Positions 16,441 through 23,300 of a DNA stretch of 64,000 nt are shown piece after piece. The position numbers and the translations under genes were made by a program. Under the pieces are notes generated by a model. That model had not been told where the DNA came from. It did no database searches and was given only the letters and a program-made list of their open reading frames with translations. Numbering within the stretch: the stretch's first letter is position 1; every line of letters begins with the position of its first letter. Source of the stretch: a virus; IMG/VR virus record IMGVR_UViG_3300021197_001243, positions 1 through 64,000 of that record. The stretch is one strand, 5' to 3'.

Positions 16441-17156
16441 AGGATCCGCTTACAGTGACTGTAGCAAATACTATGGATGTAACCGTAGTAAAAGACGAGG
16501 AGGAAGAGATAGTTTCAATTGATATTCCGGGACTATCTCAAATATCGTTAGGTAATGTTATATCTGTATCTAATCGTAAGTTCAAGTTTAAGATTAATAG
16601 TATCGAGAGTAAGGACATAATGGGTTTACCTGTTTATGATCTTATAATGGCCCCTAGAACTAAAGCATCTCTATTTATTTTACCGATGCTACCAGGTAAT
16701 AGGCAAAGCTACTATTATGATAAACTGTTTCTTAACTGTTTTGTAGGTACAAAGGATGAGCCTAATGTAATTGCCTTATTGTTTAGGTTTTCAGGTATAA
16801 AAAGCTTTATAGCATTAGAAGAGTCTTTGAAGAAGTTAAAAACTTTTGTAAAAGCGGAAGACCCTACTAAAACAACTGTAATGTTTGTATTTAGAGTGCC
16901 TGATAGATACACTAAGAACTATAAAAAGTTTTTAGAGGGTAAGTACTCTGAGATGGACACTGAATACAAATACAGAGTGTTGGACTTTCATAATGCTACT
17001 ATAGATGGAGCTATAGGTCAAATTCTTTTCAAAGACGACGAGCGTAAAGTTCAGTTAGAAGAGATTATAGGCCAAGCTTTACCTGAAAATGCGGAGCTAT
17101 TGAGTACTCCAAATATCCGTCAAGAGACGTATGACCATAAGGTATACGATATCTAA
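16410..17156 (+). CDS. Hypothetical protein, 248 aa
   Basis: Family not recognised. The N-terminal 100 residues are beta-rich (ITIKDPLTVTVANTMDVTVV, VSVSNRKFKFKINS) and may be an OB- or SH3-like fold. The middle has VPDRYTKNYKKFLEGKYSEM and the C-terminus is charged. There are no membrane segments or Cys clusters. It overlaps the 5' nuclease gene by 31 bases, suggesting co-expression with replication genes. The start at 16410 is the first ATG; no Shine-Dalgarno sequence decides it. Confidence 0.7.
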   Translation: MGGRNSVITIKDPLTVTVANTMDVTVVKDEEEEIVSIDIPGLSQISLGNVISVSNRKFKFKINSIESKDIMGLPVYDLIMAPRTKASLFILPMLPGNRQSYYYDKLFLNCFVGTKDEPNVIALLFRFSGIKSFIALEESLKKLKTFVKAEDPTKTTVMFVFRVPDRYTKNYKKFLEGKYSEMDTEYKYRVLDFHNATIDGAIGQILFKDDERKVQLEEIIGQALPENAELLSTPNIRQETYDHKVYDI

Positions 17157-17158
17157 AA

Positions 17159-17170
17159 ATCCTTAAGGAT
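17159..17170. promoter_or_regulatory. 12-base palindrome covering a Shine-Dalgarno site
   Basis: ATCCTTAAGGAT is a perfect palindrome whose right half contains the AAGGA ribosome site for the GTG start at 17176. It could be a repressor-binding site or a chance arrangement. Confidence 0.3.
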
Positions 17171-17175
17171 GTAAA

Positions 17176-17457
17176 GTGAGAGATAAGGATTCTCTTAGTG
17201 ACCTGTTTCCGGTAACAGCTTTACTAAACTTAACTATTATGGTAGTAAAAACACCTATTGCTTTAAAGTATCTATATACTCGACGGCATCAGATTACAGA
17301 TCAAATGTCTAGACTTATAGACATATCTAATGATTCTAGATGGGATGTACGAGCTAAAAAAGAATTTGAAGCTATGCAAGCAGCCTATAAGGCTACTATA
17401 GATGAAATCAATTTATTAGAAAATTTAAATTACGAAGTAGAGAATGAAGATATATAA
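17176..17457 (+). CDS. Hypothetical protein, 93 aa, GTG start
   Basis: Family not recognised. A helical protein with a moderately hydrophobic N-terminal part (LLNLTIMVVKTPIALKYL, about residues 16-33) and an acidic tail. The GTG start at 17176 is supported by AAGGA at 17165-17169, six bases upstream, one of the few good Shine-Dalgarno matches in the window. This sequence lies in the perfect palindrome ATCCTTAAGGAT (17159-17170), which might hide or expose the ribosome site. Confidence 0.65.
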   Translation: MRDKDSLSDLFPVTALLNLTIMVVKTPIALKYLYTRRHQITDQMSRLIDISNDSRWDVRAKKEFEAMQAAYKATIDEINLLENLNYEVENEDI

Positions 17458-17467
17458 TCAATTTATA

Positions 17468-17902
17468 ATGGAAAAAGTTATAGACATAGTATGTAAGACT
17501 ATGAATGTAGACACAAAAGAAGTGTTTAGTTCTAATAGACATAGAGATGTAGTGGATGCCAGAAGGATAGCTATGAACATTCTTATACAAGAAGAAGGTC
17601 TATCCTTAACATCTGTATCAAAGTTTGTAAAGAAGAACCATGCTACAGGAATACATCATAGAAAAGTGCATAATACTTTATATGCAGCTGAAAAAGGCTA
17701 TAAAGCTTCTTATGATCTCTGCGTTTTAAGATATAAAGGTGGAGATCAATCTACTTTTTCTGATGTTTTAGACCTTACTACTAGGTATAAAGAGCTAGGT
17801 GAAAAGCTAGAAGAAAAAGATAAAGAGATAGCTGATCTTAAATATACTATCCTCAAGCTTGAGAACAAGTTTAGAGATCATAATTTTATGATACCTGCTT
17901 AA
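17468..17902 (+). CDS. DnaA domain IV-like DNA-binding protein with coiled coil
   Basis: Residues 1-70 look like DnaA domain IV, the helix-turn-helix part that reads origin boxes. DARRIAMNIL (30-39) matches the R-x-x-A-M-Y-L helix and VSKFVKKNHATGIHHRKV (50-67) matches the DnaA signature FG-x-RDHSTV-x-HA. There is no ATPase domain. Residues about 100-140 form a charged coiled coil (ELGEKLEEKDKEIADLKYTI), likely for dimerisation. It may bind the phage or host origin, or act as a regulator (inference). An ATG at 17444 would add eight residues but overlaps the previous gene; 17468 is preferred. Confidence 0.78.
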   Translation: MEKVIDIVCKTMNVDTKEVFSSNRHRDVVDARRIAMNILIQEEGLSLTSVSKFVKKNHATGIHHRKVHNTLYAAEKGYKASYDLCVLRYKGGDQSTFSDVLDLTTRYKELGEKLEEKDKEIADLKYTILKLENKFRDHNFMIPA

Positions 17903-17920
17903 CCAAAACAAAGAAGATGA
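17902..17920 (+). repeat. 19-base leader repeat, copy 1
   Basis: ACCAAAACAAAGAAGATGA, including the ATG at 17917 of the next gene. Identical copies are at 18154 and 18336. It is probably a translation-start cassette. Confidence 0.8.
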
Positions 17921-18153
17921 GAATAATTAATGTAATTGTACGCACAAATCAAAATCCAGTTGTTTCTATAGATAGCTTTGGCGTTTTTGAAGAACAGCTT
18001 TCTGATGAAGTTGTTAAACAAGCTGAAGAGTTATTTATCCAAAAAGCTGTAAGTGAACTTGGAGTTGATGAAGAAAAAGCAGAAGATAGTTTAGAAAATG
18101 GATATATTGATGACGGACTTGTAATAATATCAATTGTATGGTCAGATATTTAA
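17917..18153 (+). CDS. Hypothetical acidic protein, 78 aa
   Basis: Family not recognised. It is an acidic, soluble alpha/beta protein: an N-terminal strand (MRIINVIVRTNQNPVVSID), two acidic helices and a C-terminal strand (DDGLVIISIVWSDI). It is the first of the small genes that start from the repeated leader; its stop codon TAA (18151-18153) ends just before copy 2 of the leader. The perfect leader and clean spacing support it. Confidence 0.7.
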   Translation: MRIINVIVRTNQNPVVSIDSFGVFEEQLSDEVVKQAEELFIQKAVSELGVDEEKAEDSLENGYIDDGLVIISIVWSDI

Positions 18154-18172
18154 ACCAAAACAAAGAAGATGA
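18154..18172 (+). repeat. 19-base leader repeat, copy 2
   Basis: Identical to copy 1, with the ATG at 18169. It directly follows the stop of the preceding gene. Confidence 0.8.
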
Positions 18173-18354
18173 GTGATATGCTAAAAACAGGGTTAATTCC
18201 TTGGTTTTCTAAAACACCTATTAAAACTATAATTGGTTATGAAGACATTGATGGTTTAGGTACAATAGAGCATTCTGTATTAGGGTGTAGACCTCTAACT
18301 TCAGAAGAGATTGAAGAAGAAAAGAAAAAAATTAAACCAAAACAAAGAAGATGA
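18169..18354 (+). CDS. Hypothetical protein, 61 aa
   Basis: Family not recognised. A short soluble protein with an alternating hydrophobic middle (KTIIGYEDIDGLGTIEHSV) and a very basic tail (KKKIKPKQRR). The last residues, KPKQRR, are encoded by copy 3 of the leader repeat, read here as coding sequence. It ends in the ATGA overlap with the zinc-ribbon gene. Confidence 0.65.
   Translation: MSDMLKTGLIPWFSKTPIKTIIGYEDIDGLGTIEHSVLGCRPLTSEEIEEEKKKIKPKQRR
18336..18354 (+). repeat. 19-base leader repeat, copy 3
   Basis: Identical to copies 1 and 2 but lying inside the end of the preceding gene. Its final ATGA holds both that gene's TGA stop and the ATG (18351) of the next. Confidence 0.8.
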
Positions 18355-18470
18355 TAACATCAGAATGCTGCGGAGCAGAACCTGTACTTGATAGTGATGA
18401 TCTTGGGATATGTCCTGAGTGTAAAGAGCACTGTGAGTATGTTAAAAACGAAGAAGATGAAGACACTTAA
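18351..18470 (+). CDS. Small zinc-ribbon-like protein, 39 aa
   Basis: A 39-residue open frame starting inside leader copy 3. It has Cys6-Cys7 (ECCGAE) and CPECKEHC (Cys21, Cys24, His27, Cys28), a compact set of zinc ligands, and an acidic tail. Proteins with the plan CCGA, then CPEC, then HCE are common in phages of Bacteroidota as far as I recall; their function is unknown, perhaps binding nucleic acid or a protein partner. Start-stop overlap with the preceding gene and leader support it. It overlaps the next gene by 14 bases. Confidence 0.7.
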   Translation: MITSECCGAEPVLDSDDLGICPECKEHCEYVKNEEDEDT

Positions 18471-18627
18471 AGAGATTATCGAAAATAACATTGCAGCCCT
18501 TGAAAAAGGTAAAAAATGGTTGACAGACCGTAGCTATGAAGAAGCTGCTGAGGAAACACAAATCAACATCAATATATTATTAGGGATACTTTCTGAACAT
18601 AAAGACCAAAAAAAAGAAGATGAGTGA
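18457..18627 (+). CDS. Hypothetical acidic helical protein, 56 aa
   Basis: Family not recognised. A short helical protein (KTLKEIIENNIAALEKGKKW, then EEAAEETQININILLGILSE). The frame is open from 18388, but the ATG at 18457 is preferred because a degenerate leader copy (18442-18460) precedes it and the upstream part is the zinc-ribbon gene in another frame. Its tail (DQKKEDE) is encoded by the next leader copy. Confidence 0.65.
   Translation: MKTLKEIIENNIAALEKGKKWLTDRSYEEAAEETQININILLGILSEHKDQKKEDE
18605..18623 (+). repeat. 19-base leader repeat, copy 4 (one mismatch)
   Basis: ACCAAAAAAAAGAAGATGA differs from the other copies by one base (C to A). It carries the ATG at 18620. More distant forms are at 18442-18460, 18795-18808 (shortened), 18883-18902 and 19069-19085. 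Confidence 0.75.
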
Positions 18628-18808
18628 AAGTATAGTAGGAAATAGAGTAAGTCTTAAAGACCAGCCTGAATATGTAGGGGTGGTTAAGGAACTGCATTTA
18701 GAAGCGGATGAAGAAAAGGGCAGAAAGAAAGACCTATTCAAAGTTCTTTGGGATAAAGGAACTGTAGGTATAGTGGAAGTAAAAGACCTAATAAACCAAA
18801 ACAAATGA
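18620..18808 (+). CDS. Hypothetical protein, 62 aa
   Basis: Family not recognised. A compact, probably SH3- or KOW-like small barrel (VGNRVSLKDQPEYVGVV, then LFKVLWDKGTVGIVEVKDL); such barrels bind nucleic acid or proteins, but this is only a fold guess. It starts from leader copy 4. Its tail (NQNK) is encoded by a shortened leader copy that carries the next ATG in a 4-base ATGA overlap. Confidence 0.65.
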   Translation: MSESIVGNRVSLKDQPEYVGVVKELHLEADEEKGRKKDLFKVLWDKGTVGIVEVKDLINQNK

Positions 18809-18906
18809 TTGATCAATTTTTACTAGCAACAGCATTTGCTCTATTAATAACATTTGTGTTTTTAATTATAGACGCAATATGTAAAAACAATAAAAAAGAT
18901 GAATAA
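18805..18906 (+). CDS. Single-span membrane peptide, 33 aa
   Basis: A 33-residue open frame from the ATG at 18805, overlapping the previous stop (ATGA). Residues 4-25 (QFLLATAFALLITFVFLIID) form one clear membrane helix, with a short basic-acidic tail (CKNNKKDE) that fits a cytoplasmic C-terminus. The start-stop overlap, shortened leader and following gene start inside its end support it. Its role is unknown; small membrane peptides in phages can be lysis or exclusion factors, but no evidence favours one. Confidence 0.55.
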   Translation: MIDQFLLATAFALLITFVFLIIDAICKNNKKDE

Positions 18907-19084
18907 TTATGGAATATTAACAACTTATAATCCATACACTAAATTATGGTATGCATTTAATAATGAAGATGTAGCAGATTACTTTTCTAACCCTTCTAAA
19001 ATTACATTCGGGGAAGGAAAAACTGCTCCTAAAGCTATGAAGCATTACCATCAACGTGTAGAGTATTTAAAACAAATAAGATGA
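18899..19084 (+). CDS. Hypothetical aromatic-rich protein, 61 aa
   Basis: Family not recognised. It is rich in Tyr, Phe and Trp (GILTTYNPYTKLWYAFNNED), and residues 1-45 suggest a small beta-sheet with a turn (GEGKTAPKAM) and a final helix. The early part looks like a HicB-like or antitoxin-like strand pair (YNPYTKLWYAF); there is no matching toxin next to it. It starts from a weak leader copy (18883-18902) and overlaps both neighbours by 4-8 bases. Confidence 0.65.
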   Translation: MNNYGILTTYNPYTKLWYAFNNEDVADYFSNPSKITFGEGKTAPKAMKHYHQRVEYLKQIR

Positions 19085-19326
19085 GTAAAGAAAAAACAAT
19101 ACGCCCTGAGCTATTTGAGGTAAAGCATGAATATGGTTGTACTTATGTAATAGCTTATGATATGATTCATGCATTGCAGTCAATGCCAAGTTATACTGAT
19201 ATTAAGTATGAGATTTCTCAATTAACAGGACGCGGTAATATGATTAACTGTTTAGAGGTAGCTAAAGAATGTTTACCTCAAGGACTTGTAAATAAAACTG
19301 TAGATGATAACGAAAGTAAAACGTAA
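19081..19326 (+). CDS. Hypothetical protein, 81 aa
   Basis: Family not recognised. A soluble alpha/beta protein with one Cys in the N-terminal strand (YGCTYVIAYDMIHALQSM) and another in NCLEVAKECLPQ. It starts in an ATGA overlap preceded by a leader-like AAAACAAATAAG (19069-19080), the last recognisable member of the leader family. It overlaps the radical SAM gene by 23 bases. Confidence 0.65.
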   Translation: MSKEKTIRPELFEVKHEYGCTYVIAYDMIHALQSMPSYTDIKYEISQLTGRGNMINCLEVAKECLPQGLVNKTVDDNESKT

Positions 19327-20158
19327 AAGTATGGTCATTAGACCATCAGGACGTTCATCTGACTTTATATCTCCTTCTTTCGGTTACGGGTGTTTATTAG
19401 ATTGTAGCTACTGCTATATGAAGAGACATACACCTAAAGGTCTAAGTGTTGCAGAGAATACTAATGACATACTTACAGAGATTTCAAATCATGCATTTTT
19501 TGCAACGGTAGATAAGCCGAACCAAACAGATCCTGAGTATGTAACATATGATATTGCTTGTAATGAAGACTTTGCCCTACATTCTAAATACCATGAGTGG
19601 GAGAAAATATTTGAGTTCTTCAAAGAACATCCTATAGCTAAAGCAACATTTGCCACTAAGATTATACCTGAAGTATTTCTTAAGTACAACCCTGAAGATA
19701 AAGTCCGGATACGTTTTAGTCTAATGCCTCAAAAGATAAGCTCGATACTAGAGCCTAATACAAGTAAGATAGAGGATAGACTACTAGCAGTAGAAAGATT
19801 TATACATGCAGGGTACGATGTACATCTTAACTTCTCACCCGTAGTATATTACGATGGGTGGGAAAAAGATTATACAGAGTTGTTTCATCTTGTAGATGAT
19901 ATTGTAACATACAAAGACAAGGTTAAAGCAGAGGTTATATTTCTAACTCACAATGCTAAGAAGCACTGGCATAATCTCGAGAACAATGTACCGGGGGAGG
20001 AGTTATTGTGGACCCCAGATGTACAAGAAGTTAAAAAATCTCAGTACGGTGGTGATAATGTACGTTATAAGTTAGGTCTTAAGTCAGATCTTATAGCGCA
20101 GTTTAAGGATATACACGGATCCATAATACCGTGGAATACTATTAGATACATTTTTTAA
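19304..20158 (+). CDS. Radical SAM protein, spore photoproduct lyase type
   Basis: Radical SAM enzymes use a 4Fe-4S cluster to split S-adenosylmethionine. The cluster motif is CLLDCSYC (Cys30, Cys34, Cys37) just after GYGC. The overall plan and CNEDFAL at Cys86 resemble spore photoproduct lyase, where a conserved Cys about 45 residues after the cluster donates a hydrogen atom; this Cys appears to be kept. At 284 residues it is shorter than the bacterial enzyme (about 340). It may repair or modify DNA, but the SPL-like family is broad, so the substrate is uncertain. It is the last sizeable gene of the plus-strand block. Confidence 0.85.
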   Translation: MITKVKRKSMVIRPSGRSSDFISPSFGYGCLLDCSYCYMKRHTPKGLSVAENTNDILTEISNHAFFATVDKPNQTDPEYVTYDIACNEDFALHSKYHEWEKIFEFFKEHPIAKATFATKIIPEVFLKYNPEDKVRIRFSLMPQKISSILEPNTSKIEDRLLAVERFIHAGYDVHLNFSPVVYYDGWEKDYTELFHLVDDIVTYKDKVKAEVIFLTHNAKKHWHNLENNVPGEELLWTPDVQEVKKSQYGGDNVRYKLGLKSDLIAQFKDIHGSIIPWNTIRYIF

Positions 20159-20292
20159 TGAAAAGATTCCAAACTCGTAGAATAACACTTAGAAATACTC
20201 TTATACTAAAAAAGTATGGGTTTCCACTTTTCTTTATGATGAATATACTAAGTACAATACTTGTAGTGACAATGGTAAAGTACTGGTGGTAA
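20158..20292 (+). CDS. Small basic membrane peptide, 44 aa
   Basis: A 44-residue open frame that shares one base with the previous stop (TAATG). The N-terminus is very basic (MKRFQTRRITLRN), followed by a hydrophobic stretch (FPLFFMMNILSTILVVTMV) and the end KYWW. It probably inserts in the inner membrane. It is the last plus-strand gene, ending eight bases before the convergent terminator. The function is unknown. Confidence 0.55.
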   Translation: MKRFQTRRITLRNTLILKKYGFPLFFMMNILSTILVVTMVKYWW

Positions 20293-20299
20293 ACTAAAT

Positions 20300-20327
20300 T
20301 TCAGGGTCTCTTTAAGGGGCCCTGGAA
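20300..20327. terminator. Bidirectional terminator between the convergent halves
   Basis: Arms TTCAGGGTCTC (20300-20310) and GGGGCCCTGGAA (20316-20327) pair with one bulge and wobbles around TTTAA. T-rich sequence lies on both sides (TTATTCTATTT on plus; AAATTTAGTTT on minus). It would stop both the plus-strand early block and the minus-strand late block. Confidence 0.8.
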
Positions 20328-23300
20328 TTATTCTATTTGTCCTACAAATTTTATAAATTGGTTATAGCCTGGTACAAAAGTTTCTGCTACTTCTCTTGGA
20401 AAACCTTTTGTCCTTGCATCTAACTCTTCACCTTTAAATGTTGCAGAGGTACTTCTATATCCTGCTTTTACTAGAGCAAATGCATCATCTACTAGACCTA
20501 AAGTAGGGATTGCAGATTGATTTAATTTTTGCAATTCTAAAGGATTCATTGCAAAAGTAGTTTCAAGTATAACTTTTGCTAGTATGTCAGATAATAATCG
20601 TGTACCATAGTTGGTATTTTTTAAAGGCTCATCATCATCATTAAATCCTCTTGCTCCGAACAGCATTCCTATAAGAGATAGTGTAAGAACTATTCGTGCC
20701 TCTGCAAGAAATGACCTTGTAGATGCCTCTCTCATTTCAATATATGATTCAAGATCTACTTGAAGCATATCAGGATCAGTAGTATTTGCTTTTACAAAAT
20801 CTAATTCTAATTGTATTGCAGCTCTTTGCCTTTTATATCTTTCTTCTTTTGCCTCACTCCATTTATTTTTAGATTCAAGTCTTGCTTTTCTTTCGGCACT
20901 TACAGTATAAGATCGTAAAAAGGCAAGATGTGAAAATGCATTATAAACTCTTTCTAAAGCTGCTGCTGTTGATGCTAAGTATCCGTTAGTTTCATCTGTA
21001 GACTGCTTACCAAGAATAGCTCGCATTCCCCCAATAAATCTACCTTCTACAGGAGCATCTTCGATATAATCATATCGTCTTCCCCCATATCTTTTAAGTA
21101 CAAATGCAGGTGCCCACCATTTGAATGTACCTAGTAATCTAAAAGCTAATTCTGTGTGAGCTGCCACTATATTATCCTCTCCTTGCTCACCTTTTATTCC
21201 TCCTACTACCTTTTTTACTACCTGTCTAAACTGTGTAAATGCTTCATCAGGTAAAGCATCTAAATCTACTACAACCTCTCCGGTTTTCTTATCCACTGTA
21301 GATTTCTCTGAAACTATCTCTAGTATTGATTTTGATCCTTCAGGTAATTGATTTAGCCTTTTTACAAGACCATCTTTACCTAATCCATAGTTTTGCATCA
21401 TAGCTACAGCAACAGTTCTATCTATAGATCTATCTGTCATACCTAAAGGTTCATACATAAATGATGTATCAAGATTTCTTGTTAGCACAGTAGCATGCAT
21501 TCTTCTTCCTCTATGATACTCTCTACCTTGTGTATGCAAGTTAAAATAGTCTGTTATACCATAGTAAAAATCTCTATCCTTAGCAAACATTAGTAGAGAG
21601 TCTGATAGTTCTTTTGTTCCGTAATGAACTCCTCCCATACCTTCTACATATGTAAATAAACTACCTGCTATTTTAGTAGATATTGCAAGTTTTACAGGTA
21701 CAGATATCTTCATATAACTAAAAAGAGCGTTAAGCTTACTTACAAGCTTTTGCATACTTACATTACCTATAATCTTATCCTTACTACTATAAGAATGTCC
21801 GTACATATAGTAGTTAAAGAATTGGTCAAATAATTTAAGAGTATCTGGATCTAGACCTTCTTCATCTAATACAGGTTTACCTGATTCTCGTATTATTTCT
21901 GTTCCTCTTTTTGTAGATTTTGTTTTTAATTGCTGCCCTGCTAAATGTTTAGTATGTAATTGATGTCTTAAGAACAGCATTTCAGATTCTATCTTAGACT
22001 TTTCGATATAATTATAAATGCTTGCTCCCATCATATACATAGACCTAGACAAATCTCTTGATACAAGCTGAGAAGATTTATCTCCTTTTCTATTTTTAAG
22101 TGCATTTATAAAAGGTAACGGTACTTTTTGTATAGGATTACCCCCGCTTGTATCATCTTCATCTACTTTGACAGCAAATCCTCTTGACCACCAATCTTGT
22201 ATAAAATCTTTACTGAATATATCTTTTCCTCTTGTAAAATTTTCAATAAGAGTTTTTCTAACTGTAGGAATAGTATTGCCAGATAGATATACTCCATCCA
22301 TTTCTTCATTATACTCTCTAAGCTGCTCTTTCCAAGCATTAAAGTATGTTAAAAGAGCCTCATTCCCAGGCTGATTAAGTTTTTCAAAACTTTCACTCCA
22401 TACTTCTTTGGCATATTCAGGTTTTACTTCTAAGTACATCCAGTATTTAGGTGATGCCCAAGCAGAAGGGTTTCCTCCAAACACATTATAATTATCCTTA
22501 AAAGATTTTAGATACGCATTATAGGCTTTTCCTTTGTTAGGATATTCTCTTTTTAAGTACTCTATTCTTTTTTTAAGAGCTTTATTATAAGACTCTTTAG
22601 CCCCTTCTTTTATCTGGAATCTTTCTTTCATCCAGGCTACAGATTCTTTTTTTACTTCATCAGGTACACCTACTTTTTCTAGTACCTCTTCCCAAAACTC
22701 TTTTTTAAACATTGGGATAAGTTTTAACTCTTCTCCCGTATCCTCTATAAACATTTCATATACATCTACAAGAGACATATTTTTGCTTTCAGCATACAGT
22801 TGTAAAGACTCATCTAGGTTAAACCACTTTCTTCTAAGCTCTTCAACTCTACGAGCTATGATATCATGAGTAATATTTATTCTTCTTTTGCCTTCTTGGA
22901 ATATAGGATTCTCAATTTGATCCATAACTATAAACTTGTCCAAGAATCCAAGTCCTGCATAAGGTATTGTAGTATCTAATCTAGAGTTTACTAAACTTCT
23001 CCTAAGAAGTTCTTCCTCTATAATTTCAACTGCATCTTCTACAGACCTACTTAATTCTGCTATGTCATCGTAAACAGCAGTTTTTTCTTTTTTAGTTTTT
23101 AAAGATTTAGCCTTACGAACCATCACAGCGTTTATATCAGAAAACATTTGTAACAGATCTAAAGAATGCTGTAATTCATCAAAAGACATATAGTTCTCTG
23201 AATCTTCATCTGAAATAGATGCATAATCAGTAGCTTTATTTATAGTCTCATTTAGAGTTTCAAGCAGCTCTCCAAGATTTGATTCTACTACTAATGATTG

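Noticed and set aside
18388-18456. Upstream extension of the 56-residue gene
   Set aside because: This stretch codes for the zinc-ribbon protein in another frame, and the leader copy favours the ATG at 18457.
18899-19326. Toxin-antitoxin pair (HicB-like strand pattern)
   Set aside because: The aromatic strand pattern is weak and the neighbouring gene has no toxin motif.
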